Shown here piece after piece: positions 22,693 through 31,859 of a DNA stretch of 64,000 bases. Position 1 is the stretch's first letter. Each line of letters starts with the position of its first letter. Below the pieces are notes generated by a model that saw only the letters and a program-made list of their open reading frames with translations, was not told the origin of the DNA and ran no database searches. The translations under genes were made by a program, and so were the position numbers. The stretch spans positions 62,001-126,000 of the forward strand of contig NZ_NAEW01000008.1 in the NCBI RefSeq assembly GCF_002075345.1. The letters are read 5' to 3'. Origin of the DNA: Citrobacter braakii. Lineage in GTDB: Bacteria > Pseudomonadota > Gammaproteobacteria > Enterobacterales > Enterobacteriaceae.

Positions 22693-22821
22693 ATAGCGAA
22701 GGATATAACCCTTTCGGGGTGGGGTGTTTTGTAAGGAATGTCACGAAAATTTCTTGTTTCGTTAAGGTGCTGAATCTTATTAGAAAGGAGAGGGGCGGCG
22801 AAAAAAGCCGCGCGACAGGAT

Positions 22822-22848
22822 TAAATAAGCGCACGCCGCTGCCGATAG
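22822..22848 (+). promoter_or_regulatory. Sigma-28 (FliA) promoter of chemoreceptor gene
   Basis: TAAA at 22822-22825 is followed, after exactly 15 bases, by GCCGATAG at 22841-22848. This fits the enteric flagellar sigma-28 consensus TAAA-N15-GCCGATAA with one mismatch. It lies 39 bases before the start of the chemoreceptor gene. Confidence 0.9.
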
Positions 22849-22887
22849 TTAGACCTCAGACAATACCTGCATAATAAAAGGCTACAG

Positions 22888-24441
22888 ATGTTTAAACGAA
22901 TCAAAGTGATAACCTTACTTATCACCGTGTTACTCGCCCTGGGCGCGATGCAGCTCATCTCCGCGGGCGTCTTTATTGGCGCGCTCAATAACGATAAGCA
23001 AAACTTTAACGTCTCTCAGCTTTCCAGCCAGAACGTGGCCGAGTTTACCGATGCGTGGATTAGCCTGAACCAGGCTCGCGTCACGCTCAACCGGGGCATG
23101 TTGCGTTTACAGGGAACGATGGCTAGCGAGATTAACGGCGGTCAGTTGAAGGAACTGGTGAACACGGCAAATCGCCTGTTGGCCGAATCGAAAGAGCATT
23201 ACGATAAATACTACGCCCTGCCGGAAACGCCGGGGCTTGATGAACATCTGGCCGATCGACTGGAAGAGCAGTACGGCATCTATTCTGCGACGCTGGCTAA
23301 AATGAACGCGCTGCTGGCTGAAGGTAAGCTGGAAGAGATGTTCAAGCAGAATGCCGAGCAAAAGCAAACGGCCATGCAGGAAGTCTATCGGGAATGGCGT
23401 AGCGCGCAAACGGCGCTGGCCACTGCCGGAGTGCAGGACAATGAGAGTGATTACCAGAAGATAATCTGGCTGTTATCCGCCGTGATGCTGATTGTCGTCA
23501 CCGTGATTATCGCCAGCTGGCTGGCAATGCAGCGAGTGCTGCTCAAGCCTCTCCACGAAGTGATGGGGCATATTCGCCACATTGCTGCGGGTGATTTGAC
23601 GCACAGCATCAACGCCGATGGCAGCAATGAGATGGCGCTGCTGGCAGTCAACGTTCGCGACATGCAGCAGGCGCTGGCGAACACAGTCAGCGTGGTGCGT
23701 GACGGGGCTGACACCATCTATACCGGCGCAGGTGAAATTGCCGCCGGCAGTAACGATCTCTCTTCACGTACCGAGCAGCAGGCCGCCTCTCTGGAAGAGA
23801 CTGCTGCCAGCATGGAACAGCTCACCGCTACCGTGAAGCAGAACGCGGATAACGCGCGTCAGGCGACCAGTCTGGCAAAAAATGCCTCACAGACGGCGCA
23901 GAAAGGCGGAACCGTGGTTGATGGCGTAGTGCGTACGATGGATGAAATTGCCACCAGTTCCAGCAAAATCGCGCAAATTACCAATGTTATCGACGGCATT
24001 GCCTTCCAGACCAATATTCTGGCGCTGAACGCGGCAGTAGAAGCGGCGCGTGCGGGCGAGCAGGGGCGCGGGTTTGCCGTGGTCGCTGGCGAGGTCCGTA
24101 CACTGGCACAGCGTAGCGCTCAGGCGGCGAAAGAGATTAAGGCGCTGATTGATGACTCGGGGAATCGGGTAAATGCCGGTACGGCGCTGGTGCATGAAGC
24201 GGGTGAAACGATGGCGGAAATTGTGAGCGCCGTGACCCGTGTGACCGACATCATGGGCGAGATAGCCTCGGCCTCTGATGAACAGAGCCGGGGTATCGAT
24301 CAGGTAGGTCAGGCGGTTGCCGAGATGGATCGCGTGACGCAGCAAAACGCCTCGCTGGTGGAGGAGTCCGCTTCCGCCGCCGCTGCGCTCGAAGAGCAGG
24401 CAGCACGACTGAATCAGACCGTAGCGGTGTTTAAAGTTTAA
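22888..24441 (+). CDS. Methyl-accepting chemotaxis protein
   Basis: This inner-membrane chemoreceptor signals through CheW and CheA. The 517-residue product has membrane helix 1 (about residues 7-29), a periplasmic four-helix Tar/Tsr-type ligand domain (about 30-190), membrane helix 2 (about 192-213), a HAMP domain (about 214-268) and the signalling hairpin with its invariant tip [20 protein letters not shown] (about 367-386). Methylation helices flank the tip ([20 protein letters not shown]). It ends at AVFKV and lacks the NWETF pentapeptide that tethers CheR and CheB, like minor receptors. The ligand is unknown. It is expressed from a FliA promoter and is absent from this site in E. coli K-12. 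Confidence 0.93.
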   Translation: MFKRIKVITLLITVLLALGAMQLISAGVFIGALNNDKQNFNVSQLSSQNVAEFTDAWISLNQARVTLNRGMLRLQGTMASEINGGQLKELVNTANRLLAESKEHYDKYYALPETPGLDEHLADRLEEQYGIYSATLAKMNALLAEGKLEEMFKQNAEQKQTAMQEVYREWRSAQTALATAGVQDNESDYQKIIWLLSAVMLIVVTVIIASWLAMQRVLLKPLHEVMGHIRHIAAGDLTHSINADGSNEMALLAVNVRDMQQALANTVSVVRDGADTIYTGAGEIAAGSNDLSSRTEQQAASLEETAASMEQLTATVKQNADNARQATSLAKNASQTAQKGGTVVDGVVRTMDEIATSSSKIAQITNVIDGIAFQTNILALNAAVEAARAGEQGRGFAVVAGEVRTLAQRSAQAAKEIKALIDDSGNRVNAGTALVHEAGETMAEIVSAVTRVTDIMGEIASASDEQSRGIDQVGQAVAEMDRVTQQNASLVEESASAAAALEEQAARLNQTVAVFKV

Positions 24442-24445
24442 CGTC

Positions 24446-24484
24446 TAATCCGACCTACAAAATAATATCTTGTAGGTCGGATTA
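24446..24484. repeat. Perfect 15-base inverted repeat after chemoreceptor gene
   Basis: TAATCCGACCTACAA at 24446-24460 and its exact complement at 24470-24484 flank a nine-base AT-rich loop. It lies between the convergent chemoreceptor and ytfF genes. It resembles the small dispersed hairpin repeats of enteric genomes and could act as a bidirectional terminator, though no T-run follows. Confidence 0.75.
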
Positions 24485-24504
24485 GCGCAGCGCCGTTCGG
24501 GCCA

Positions 24505-25470
24505 TTATGATTGTGGAACCACGACGACGCTTGGTTTCTGTGGTTTGGCTCTGACGGCTATCACCACCCCAACAATCAGCAGCGCAATGCCGCTTACCGT
24601 CAGCAGCGGCGGGAATTCCTGGCGCAGGATAAAGGTGTACACCAGGCCAGCCAGCGTTTCGAAGACAATCAGCGGGCCGAGGATCACCGTCGGCAATTTT
24701 TGGCTGGCGACGTTCCAGCACAGTGCGCCAACCCACGAACACAATACCGCAATCGCTATCATCAGGCCGATAAACACGCCCGGACGTGGGCCGAAGGGCA
24801 GGGCAAAGTCCGGCGTTTGCCCGTTCAGCCACAGGCAGGCTGCAATATAACCGAGCAGAGAAACAGGTAACGTTACCAGTGCCTGGGCCGTCGCCCACAT
24901 CATCGGGTGCTTATCTGGATTCTCGCGCAGCCAGCGGGCATTACGCAGCGCATACCACGCCCAACACACTACCGAGATCAGCGCCAGCGCGATTCCAGAA
25001 CCATAACGCCAGCCGCTAAAGTCGGGTAAGCCTTGATTCAGCTCCGAGATATTCACGCACAGCAGACCGATACCAATCAGCACCAGCGCAGGCGACAGAC
25101 GCCACCATGATAATTTGCCGTCGCGCTGGCTGTAGAGCAGGTTAGCGAAGACCGGGATCACAACCGGCAATGTACCAATAATCATCGTTGAAACCGGCGC
25201 GCCAGTGCGCTGGATGGCGCTTGCCAGGCAAACGTAATAAATCAGATTACCCATCATCGTTAGCGCCAGCGCAGTGACCCAGTCTTTGCGCGTCAACTGA
25301 CGCAAGCGCACACGCCCCAGCCAGGCAATCGGCAACGCTATTAGCCCCAGCGCCAGATAGCGCCCCATCGACTGCAATACCGCCGGATATTCCGGTACGA
25401 TCAGCGGCCCAACAAAAATTAATCCCCACATCAGCCCAGCCAGCAGGGCATACAACACGCCGCTAATCAT
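24505..25470 (-). CDS. ytfF: YtfF, DMT-superfamily inner membrane transporter
   Basis: YtfF is a ten-helix EamA-type transporter of unknown substrate; its close match to E. coli YtfF covers the whole length. Start at 25470 gives the E. coli length of 321 residues (MISGVLYALLAGLMWGL); in-frame ATG codons at 25485 and 25479 are alternatives and none has a clear ribosome site. The helices include GTLPVVIPVFANLL and the final GIALLIVGVVIAVRAKP, followed by a short cytosolic tail. The gene for an AraC regulator lies directly upstream on the same strand. Confidence 0.92.
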   Translation of the reverse strand: MISGVLYALLAGLMWGLIFVGPLIVPEYPAVLQSMGRYLALGLIALPIAWLGRVRLRQLTRKDWVTALALTMMGNLIYYVCLASAIQRTGAPVSTMIIGTLPVVIPVFANLLYSQRDGKLSWWRLSPALVLIGIGLLCVNISELNQGLPDFSGWRYGSGIALALISVVCWAWYALRNARWLRENPDKHPMMWATAQALVTLPVSLLGYIAACLWLNGQTPDFALPFGPRPGVFIGLMIAIAVLCSWVGALCWNVASQKLPTVILGPLIVFETLAGLVYTFILRQEFPPLLTVSGIALLIVGVVIAVRAKPQKPSVVVVPQS

Positions 25471-25546
25471 TTTTGACATCCACATCGCTTAACAATAAGT
25501 CGAGTGTAGGCAGGAAAAATGCAGCCGTATTGTATGAGATTGCTGT

Positions 25547-26371
25547 TCAACGCCGGACGACTTGTTTCTGATAACGTACCGGCGTAATACCGTAGCGATG
25601 GGTAAACGCGCGGGTGAGATGCGACTGGTCGGTGAGGCCGGTTGCGGCAGCGACCTCCGCGGCGGGCATTCCGTGAGTGAGAAAACCTTTGGCTCGCCAC
25701 AGGCGGATCGCCATCAGCATCTGGTGCGGCGTGACGTGGAAATGAGATTTAAACTGGCGCTGAAAATGCCAGGGACTCAGCGCTGCAACCCGCGCCAGTT
25801 CGTCGAGCGTGACCGGGTGCATATAATTATCGTGCAAATACTCACGTACCCGCTCAAAGCGATGCGCTCCCTCCGGTAATACCGGCGCATGGCGGGCCAG
25901 CGGCTGGAACGTGTCGATCAGATCGAGTAATAACCCTTTTTGCGCCAGCGGATCCTCAGTGTTCCACAGGCCATGGATCAGCGAGCAGATCTGGCGCGAG
26001 CGTAGCGGATCGTGACGCGTTACGTCATGAAACCACCAGTGGCGGATCCCGGTGACTTCTTCCAGAAGATCGGGCTCAAGATAGATCATCCGATAGCGCC
26101 AGCCGTCGGCGGTTTCCGCTTCGCCGGTATGTAGCTCATCGGGATTCATGGTGACGACGGAATGGGCGGGGGCCACGTACTGCGTGCCGCGATAGCGAAA
26201 ACGTTCGGCTCCGGCTTCTATCGCGCCAATACCAAATGCTTCATGGGTGTGGGGTTCAAAGGCGTAACGCGAGATGTGCGCATGATACAGCTCAACGCCC
26301 GGCACCTGTGCCAGATGGCGAAAGCGGGCGCTGTCTTTCTCATCAATAAACTGCTCAGGTACACCTTGCAC
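25547..26371 (-). CDS. AraC-family transcriptional regulator
   Basis: The product has an N-terminal cupin-type sensing domain (AraC_binding; HTHEAFGIGAIEAG and MNPDELHTGEA are typical) and two C-terminal helix-turn-helix units: LDELARVAALSPWHFQRQFK (about residues 192-211) and the second ending QSHLTRAFTHRYGITPVRYQ. It resembles the AraC subgroup often next to and controlling amino-acid or drug exporters, and its neighbour YtfF is an exporter-like protein, so YtfF control is a reasonable guess. Start at the GTG 26371 is chosen because GGGGAGA stands seven bases upstream; a GTG at 26386 lies inside that site. E. coli K-12 has no gene here. Confidence 0.88.
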   Translation of the reverse strand: MQGVPEQFIDEKDSARFRHLAQVPGVELYHAHISRYAFEPHTHEAFGIGAIEAGAERFRYRGTQYVAPAHSVVTMNPDELHTGEAETADGWRYRMIYLEPDLLEEVTGIRHWWFHDVTRHDPLRSRQICSLIHGLWNTEDPLAQKGLLLDLIDTFQPLARHAPVLPEGAHRFERVREYLHDNYMHPVTLDELARVAALSPWHFQRQFKSHFHVTPHQMLMAIRLWRAKGFLTHGMPAAEVAAATGLTDQSHLTRAFTHRYGITPVRYQKQVVRR

Positions 26372-26452
26372 GTATTCTCTCCCCACGCATCATCATGTCA
26401 TTATCAGAGAGGATGCGCGGGGATGCCACCACAATTAACTAATTTTTAACAC

Positions 26453-27301
26453 TTACACGATGCCTTTGACGCTGTCTGCCAGCGACGTGGTTGGACGACC
26501 AATCAGTTTGCTCAGCGTATGGCTGTCGTCGAAGAGGCCACCTTTAGAGGCACCAACGTCTGAGTCAGCCAGCATGTCCGCCAGTCCGGCAGGCAGACCA
26601 ACACCTTTCAGCGCGGCCGCAAAATCAGCTTCGCTCAGGTTTTGATACACCACTTTTTTACCGCTCTGTTTTGCCAGTTCGGCCGCCAGTTGGCTCAGGG
26701 TCCAGCCTGCGTCGCCCGCCAGTTCATAGATTTTACCGGCATGACCGTCTTCACTGATGACGCGCGCGGCGGCGGCGGCATAGTCGGCACGGGTCGCCGA
26801 GGCGATTTTGCCTTCTCCCGCCGCCCCAATAAACACGCCGTGTTCCAGCGCGGCTGGTGCGCTGGCGAGATAGTTTTCGGTGTACCAACCGTTACGCAGC
26901 AGCGCGTACGCGATACCGGATTCAGCCAGCATCTTCTCGGTTGCGACATGCTCATCAGCCAGCCCCAGCGGGGAGCGATCGGCGTGCAGCAGGCTGGTGT
27001 AGGCGATAAATTTCACGTGGGCCGCTTTCGCCGCGTTAATCACGTTGCGATGCTGCGGGGCACGTTGTCCCACTTCGCTGGAGGAGATTAGCAGTAACTT
27101 GTCTATCCCCTGTAAGGCCGTGGTAAAGGCAGCTTCATCGCTGTAATCCGCCTGACGAACGGTAATGCCCTGCTGGCTAAGCGCCGTCGCTTTAGCAGGA
27201 TTACGCACAATAGCCACAATCTGGCTGGCAGGAACGGTTTTCAGTAGCGTTTCAATAACGTGTTGGCCCAGTTGGCCAGTGGCACCAGTAATCGCGATCA
27301 T
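26453..27301 (-). CDS. qorB: NAD(P)H:quinone oxidoreductase QorB
   Basis: QorB (YtfG) is an NADPH-dependent quinone reductase of the NmrA-like atypical short-chain dehydrogenase family. The 282-residue product begins MIAITGATGQLGQHVIETLL with the dinucleotide motif GATGQLG (residues 5-11) and shows AIVRNPAKA for the NADPH phosphate. It is divergent from qorR, whose product probably represses both; the shared 85-base gap contains a palindromic candidate operator. Confidence 0.95.
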   Translation of the reverse strand: MIAITGATGQLGQHVIETLLKTVPASQIVAIVRNPAKATALSQQGITVRQADYSDEAAFTTALQGIDKLLLISSSEVGQRAPQHRNVINAAKAAHVKFIAYTSLLHADRSPLGLADEHVATEKMLAESGIAYALLRNGWYTENYLASAPAALEHGVFIGAAGEGKIASATRADYAAAAARVISEDGHAGKIYELAGDAGWTLSQLAAELAKQSGKKVVYQNLSEADFAAALKGVGLPAGLADMLADSDVGASKGGLFDDSHTLSKLIGRPTTSLADSVKGIV

Positions 27302-27351
27302 AGGATAACTCCTTTGGTATTGGTCTTGTGTTTAATCACATTAACACCTAA

Positions 27352-27374
27352 ACTTACTTTTAGTAAGTACGTAC
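27352..27374. promoter_or_regulatory. Candidate QorR operator
   Basis: ACTTACT and AGTAAGT form an inverted repeat with a three-base spacer, overlapping the palindrome GTACGTAC at 27367-27374. It sits in the 85-base qorB-qorR divergent gap, where an HxlR-type autorepressor would be expected to bind. Inference from position and symmetry. Confidence 0.65.
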
Positions 27375-27386
27375 AAAAAGGTTAGT

Positions 27387-27791
27387 ATGAAAATGACAGC
27401 TTTGACGCTCTCCCAGCAATTACGTGATGGCAACTTGTTTGCCGAGCAGTGTCCCTCCCGCGAGGTGTTAAAACACGTCACCAGCCGCTGGGGTGTATTG
27501 ATTCTGGTGGCGCTGCGCGACGGTACGCACCGTTTCAGCGATTTGCGCCGTAAGATGGGCGGCGTCAGTGAAAAAATGCTGGCGCAATCCCTGCAGGCGT
27601 TAGAACAGGACGGGTTTATCAATCGGGTGTCATATCCAGTGGTACCGCCGCATGTGGAGTATAGCCTGACACCGTTGGGTGAGCAGGTGAGCGAAAAAGT
27701 CGCAGCGCTGGCGGACTGGATAGAGGTGAATTTGCCGCAGGTTTTGGCAAATCATACCGTTAAGAACGAAGACGTCCCGGCATCAGCGTAA
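27387..27791 (+). CDS. qorR: HxlR-family regulator QorR
   Basis: QorR (YtfH) is a winged-helix regulator of the HxlR/MarR-like family that senses redox stress through a conserved cysteine. The 134-residue product has Cys28 (FAEQCPSREV), the HxlR signature SRWGVLILVALRDGTHRFSDLRR (about residues 35-57, cited in part as SRWGVLILVALRDG) and the recognition helix GGVSEKMLAQSLQALEQDG. It is divergent from qorB. A REP element follows. Confidence 0.94.
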   Translation: MKMTALTLSQQLRDGNLFAEQCPSREVLKHVTSRWGVLILVALRDGTHRFSDLRRKMGGVSEKMLAQSLQALEQDGFINRVSYPVVPPHVEYSLTPLGEQVSEKVAALADWIEVNLPQVLANHTVKNEDVPASA

Positions 27792-27808
27792 ACGACCCGG
27801 TCGGGCTT

Positions 27809-27833
27809 GCCGGATGGCGCAGCGCCACCCGGC
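27809..27833. repeat. REP element
   Basis: GCCGGATGGCG pairs with CGCCACCCGGC in the convergent qorR-cpdB gap of 48 bases. The hairpin ends seven bases before the cpdB stop. Confidence 0.75.
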
Positions 27834-27839
27834 GTGGTC

Positions 27840-29783
27840 TTACTTACTCAAATCCAACTGATAAATGGCGAAGCCGATGTCATCGGTAGCGACTTTCTTC
27901 AGTGGATACTGGCCTTTCTCTTTGATAAACGCAGCGGCTTTATCAGACGGTGATGTTTCAAAGCGAATATCCAGTTGTGTCTCGCTGTGAATCGGCGCCA
28001 GACGCCAGTTGTTATCTGCCGCTGGATGAATTTCGCCTGCGCTCTTTGTCTGGGAACCTATCCATGCTGCCAGCACCGAGCGGTTTTCATCTGGTGATGC
28101 AAACGCGATGTGGCTGTCGCCGGTCCCGGCAAACTTACCGCCGTAGGCGCGGTAGTTGTTGGTCGCGACGAGGAAGGTTGCGTTCGGATCGATCGGTTTG
28201 CCGTTAAAGGTCAGATTTTTAATACGCTCCGCTTGCGGGTTAATCGTCTGGCATTCACCGTCATAGCGAGCGGGTTGTGAAACATCAATCTGATAATTCA
28301 CGCCGTCAATCACGTCGAAGTTATAGGTACGGAAGCCATCCCAGTTAATTAACGACTGCGGTTTGCTGCTGTGGATATCAATCTGATTAAACTGCCCGGC
28401 AGAACATTCCAGCCACTCTTTCACCTCTTTACCGCTGGCTTTCACCACGACCAGGGTATTGGGATAGAGATACAAATCAGCGGCGTTACGGAAGGTAAGC
28501 TGACCTTTTTCGACTTCGACAAAGCTGGCCGGATCGTTCTTGCGTCCACCGACTTTAAACGGCGCAGCGGCGGAAAGTACCGGTAGTTTTGCCAGGTCCG
28601 GATCGCCCTGGATAAAATGTTCCACATAGGCTTTCTGCGCGTTATTCACCACCTGCACGGTCGGGTCGTCCTGAACCAGCGCCAGATAGCTGTACATGTT
28701 GTCGGCAGATTTACCGATTGGTTTGCTGACAAATTCACGCGTGGCATCGTGATCGGCTTTTAGGATCTCAACGATTTTTTGGTCTTCGCCAGCCAGTGAT
28801 TTTTTGGCCGCGGCGTCATAAATCGGGCGCGCCTGCGCTTTCCCCTGCGTAACCTGCCATTTACCGCTATCGTTATTCAGCACTAAATCTACTACGCCCA
28901 GGTGATCGCCCCACATGCCCGGCATCACCGCAGGAACGCCATTGAGCGTACCTGTTGTGATATCTGCGCCTTTGATGTTGGCAAAGTCTTTCCCCGGGAA
29001 AACGGCGTGAGCGTGACCAAACATAATGGCATCCACGCCCGGAACTTCACTGAGGTAGTAAACGGAGTTTTCCGCCATCGCCTGGTATGGGTCGGCAGAA
29101 AGCCCGGAGTGAGCAACCACCACCACGACATCGGCACCTTTGGCTCGCATTTCCGGCACGTATTTACGTGCGGTTTCCGTAATGTCATTCACGGTCACTT
29201 TGCCGCTGAGGTTGGCTTTATCCCAGGTCATGATCTGCGGCGGCACAAAACCGATATAGCCAATTTTCAGCGTCTGCTTGTTTCCTTCCTGATCGACAAC
29301 CTCAGTCTCTTTGATCAGATAAGGAGTAAACAGCGGCTTTTTGGTCTTAACGTCGATGATATTGGCGTTAACGTAAGGGAACTTCGCCCCGGCTAGCGCG
29401 TTGTGCAGATACTCAAGACCGTAGTTAAATTCATGGTTGCCAAGGTTACCGACTGCGTAATCCAGCGTATTCAGTGCCTTATATACCGGATGCGTTTCGC
29501 CCGCTTTCAGCCCCTTGGCCGCCATATAATCCCCGAGCGGGCTGCCCTGAATCAGATCACCGTTATCAACCAGCACGCTGTTTTTGACTTCACCACGTGC
29601 TGCGTTGATCAGGCTTGCCGTACGAACCAGGCCAAATTTTTCAGTCGGCGTATCTTTGTAATAATCGAAATCCATCATATTGCTATGTAAATCAGTGGTT
29701 TCCATTATGCGCAGATCGACGGTCGCGGCATTGACGCTGGCTGCAATCAGCGTGGCCAGAAACGTTGCACTAAACTTAATCAT
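27840..29783 (-). CDS. cpdB: Periplasmic 2',3'-cyclic-nucleotide 2'-phosphodiesterase/3'-nucleotidase
   Basis: CpdB hydrolyses 2',3'-cyclic nucleotides and 3'-nucleotides in the periplasm so that nucleosides can be taken up. The 647-residue product has a signal peptide (cleavage after about residue 19, VNA/ATV), a metallophosphatase domain with the motifs [29 protein letters not shown] and [11 protein letters not shown], and a C-terminal 5'-nucleotidase substrate domain. Start at 29783 gives the E. coli N-terminus MIKFSAT; an ATG three codons upstream is an alternative. It is divergent from cysQ. Confidence 0.96.
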   Translation of the reverse strand: MIKFSATFLATLIAASVNAATVDLRIMETTDLHSNMMDFDYYKDTPTEKFGLVRTASLINAARGEVKNSVLVDNGDLIQGSPLGDYMAAKGLKAGETHPVYKALNTLDYAVGNLGNHEFNYGLEYLHNALAGAKFPYVNANIIDVKTKKPLFTPYLIKETEVVDQEGNKQTLKIGYIGFVPPQIMTWDKANLSGKVTVNDITETARKYVPEMRAKGADVVVVVAHSGLSADPYQAMAENSVYYLSEVPGVDAIMFGHAHAVFPGKDFANIKGADITTGTLNGVPAVMPGMWGDHLGVVDLVLNNDSGKWQVTQGKAQARPIYDAAAKKSLAGEDQKIVEILKADHDATREFVSKPIGKSADNMYSYLALVQDDPTVQVVNNAQKAYVEHFIQGDPDLAKLPVLSAAAPFKVGGRKNDPASFVEVEKGQLTFRNAADLYLYPNTLVVVKASGKEVKEWLECSAGQFNQIDIHSSKPQSLINWDGFRTYNFDVIDGVNYQIDVSQPARYDGECQTINPQAERIKNLTFNGKPIDPNATFLVATNNYRAYGGKFAGTGDSHIAFASPDENRSVLAAWIGSQTKSAGEIHPAADNNWRLAPIHSETQLDIRFETSPSDKAAAFIKEKGQYPLKKVATDDIGFAIYQLDLSK

Positions 29784-29970
29784 CAGGGGCATCCTTTTAA
29801 GATCTAAGCCACAAAAGAAAATGTATATAAATCTTCTTGCTTACAGAACTGTGAATCATGACATGAATATAGCGTTTAAAACCGCAGACGCTATCACAGT
29901 TGGCGGATCCTTTGGCGATCGGGTATAAGTAAAACAACGAGTTAACACCACGACAGAAACGAGGTGGAGA

Positions 29971-30711
29971 ATGTTAGAACATGTATGCCAGCTTGCACGG
30001 AATGCGGGCGATGCCATTATGCAGGTCTACGATGGAATCAAACCAATGGAGATTACCAGCAAGCAGGACGATTCTCCGGTCACGGCGGCGGATATCGCCG
30101 CGCATACGGTGATCCTCGAAGGATTACTGGCGCTGACGCCGGATATTCCGGTCCTGTCTGAAGAAGCGCCTCCTGGCTGGGATGTTCGCCAGCACTGGCA
30201 GCGCTACTGGCTGGTAGACCCGCTGGACGGTACCAAAGAGTTCATTAAGCGTAACGGTGAATTCACCGTCAATATTGCGCTTATCGAGCAAGGAAAGCCG
30301 GTACTGGGCGTGGTTTACGCGCCGGTGATGAAAGTGATGTACAGCGCGGCAGAAGGTAAAGCGTGGAAAGAAGAGTGCGGCGTGCGCAAACAAATCCATG
30401 TTCGTGACGCGCGTCCGCCGTTGGTGGTGATTAGCCGCTCGCATGCTGACAATGAGTTAAAAGAGTATCTGCAACAGTTGGGTGAGCACCAGACCACGTC
30501 GATTGGCTCATCGCTGAAGTTCTGCCTGGTGGCGGAAGGGCAGGCACAGCTGTACCCACGTTTTGGGCCAACTAACGTATGGGACACTGCCGCTGGCCAC
30601 GCCGTTGCCGCCGCAGCCGGGGCGCACGTTCACGACTGGCAGGGGAAATCTCTGGATTACACCCCACGTGAATCATTCCTCAACCCCGGCTTCCGCGTCG
30701 CTATTTACTGA
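29971..30711 (+). CDS. cysQ: 3'(2'),5'-bisphosphate nucleotidase CysQ
   Basis: CysQ removes the 3'-phosphate of adenosine 3',5'-bisphosphate, recycling the by-product of sulfate assimilation. The 246-residue product has the lithium-sensitive phosphatase motifs: LSEEAPPG for metal binding (about residues 66-73), [10 protein letters not shown] (about 88-97) and [15 protein letters not shown] (about 208-222). GAGGTGGAG stands before the start. Its stop codon overlaps the end of the convergent ytfJ by eleven bases, with no terminator between them. Confidence 0.96.
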   Translation: MLEHVCQLARNAGDAIMQVYDGIKPMEITSKQDDSPVTAADIAAHTVILEGLLALTPDIPVLSEEAPPGWDVRQHWQRYWLVDPLDGTKEFIKRNGEFTVNIALIEQGKPVLGVVYAPVMKVMYSAAEGKAWKEECGVRKQIHVRDARPPLVVISRSHADNELKEYLQQLGEHQTTSIGSSLKFCLVAEGQAQLYPRFGPTNVWDTAAGHAVAAAAGAHVHDWQGKSLDYTPRESFLNPGFRVAIY

Positions 30712-31258
30712 GTAATTTGTGCAGCAGGGCAATAACCTGCTGCACCTCTTCCTGCGTCAACGCACCATCTTTTGCCCACTGAACGCGTCCGTCCTTATCA
30801 AGTACGGCGATAGCGGAGCTCTCTTCATCCAGTTGCCAGGCTTTACGCGCAATGCCATTGCTGTCGACGATAAATTGTGACCACGGGTAGAGCTTCTTAT
30901 TGCTCTCCAGACTGCTGCGCACAAACATACCGGAGCCAGGAATGGCGTCATCGGTGTTGACGATCGTGGTGGTCTGGTATTTGTCGTGCGGCAGGTTGGC
31001 CGCCTTGATTGCCTCGATCAGCGTAGCATTTTTCTCTTTGGCGGAGGTGCGTCCGGCAATGTGTTGCACAATTCGCACTTTCCCTGGCAGCTGCGCGCTA
31101 TTCCAGCTTTTGTAGCTAAACTTATCGTTATCGAGAATCAGTTCGCCACGATCGGCGATCCCCACCGGCGGTACGCGCTGGTTGGTCTCAAACGAATGCG
31201 CACAGGCAATCATCGGCAGCAGCAGGCATGACAGCGCCAGCAGTTTTTGTAAGGTCAT
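30701..31258 (-). CDS. ytfJ: YtfJ, thioredoxin-fold periplasmic protein
   Basis: YtfJ is a secreted protein of unknown function with a thioredoxin-like fold (Pfam YtfJ family). The 185-residue product has a signal peptide (about residues 1-20) and then a domain beginning [14 protein letters not shown], with a stress of beta strands such as [11 protein letters not shown] and [16 protein letters not shown]. The usual CxxC pair is missing from the mature part, so it is not an ordinary disulfide oxidoreductase. It overlaps the end of cysQ. Confidence 0.9.
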   Translation of the reverse strand: MTLQKLLALSCLLLPMIACAHSFETNQRVPPVGIADRGELILDNDKFSYKSWNSAQLPGKVRIVQHIAGRTSAKEKNATLIEAIKAANLPHDKYQTTTIVNTDDAIPGSGMFVRSSLESNKKLYPWSQFIVDSNGIARKAWQLDEESSAIAVLDKDGRVQWAKDGALTQEEVQQVIALLHKLLSK

Positions 31259-31585
31259 AGGTTTTCCTTCTTTCTTTATTTTGCAGGTGATCCGACCACT
31301 TGGGTCTGGAATTTAATCATATGTGCGATTGATGCTTTTTCCCGCAAGCGCGATGCCAGTTTGCGGACGGGCGCACAAATCCTGCGAAAAATGAAGGCTT
31401 ATACTGAAGACAGCGAAGCGTTGAAAAGATAATTCTGAATATTTGTAACCTGAAGGTAAATAAACTTATACACGCTGGAAACATGAGCGAGATAGTCTAT
31501 AGTCATAGGGCATTAAAATTTGCGCCTGAGGATTGTCGGACCGATTGTGGTACCGCAAAGGCGTAATGCTCAGCAGGAGACAACA
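31259..31585. other. ytfJ-ytfK divergent intergenic region
   Basis: This AT-rich gap of 327 bases separates the divergent ytfJ and ytfK genes and must contain both promoters. In E. coli ytfK responds to phosphate and stringent signals; I do not see a convincing PhoB box here. No repeat or small gene is evident. Confidence 0.4.
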
Positions 31586-31792
31586 ATGAAAATTTTCCAA
31601 CGATACAACCCGCTGCAGGTGGCGAAGTACGTGAAGATCCTGTTTCGTGGACGGTTATATATCAAGGATGTAGGCGCTTTTGAATTTGATAAGGGTAAGA
31701 TTCTTATCCCAAAAGTGAAGGACAAACTGCATTTTTCCGTGATGTCCGAAGTTAACCGTCAGGTCTTGCGTCTGCAAACTGAGATGGCTTGA
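31586..31792 (+). CDS. ytfK: YtfK, stringent response modulator
   Basis: YtfK is a small cytosolic protein that in E. coli binds SpoT and shifts it toward (p)ppGpp synthesis under phosphate or fatty acid starvation. The product has 68 residues and is almost identical to the E. coli protein: [18 protein letters not shown] at the start and [12 protein letters not shown] at the end. The start at 31586 follows AGGAG about eight bases away; the frame is open further upstream without homology. It lies convergent to ytfL, with a terminator between. Confidence 0.94.
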   Translation: MKIFQRYNPLQVAKYVKILFRGRLYIKDVGAFEFDKGKILIPKVKDKLHFSVMSEVNRQVLRLQTEMA

Positions 31793-31813
31793 TCAAAGTG
31801 CTATGCGGTAGTT

Positions 31814-31840
31814 AAAAAAACGGCTCCTGGATGGGAGCCG
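31814..31840 (-). terminator. Terminator of ytfL
   Basis: CGGCTCC and GGAGCCG form a stem with a short loop, preceded on the plus strand by seven A residues. Read on the minus strand it is a stem plus U-run 20 bases past the ytfL stop. It may also serve ytfK in the other direction more weakly. Confidence 0.88.
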
Positions 31841-31859
31841 TTGATGTTTCTGCAGGACG

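Noticed and set aside
22626-22874. An 82-codon frame between ytfE and the chemoreceptor gene.
   Set aside because: It crosses the NsrR operator and FliA promoter and has no ribosome site or family match.
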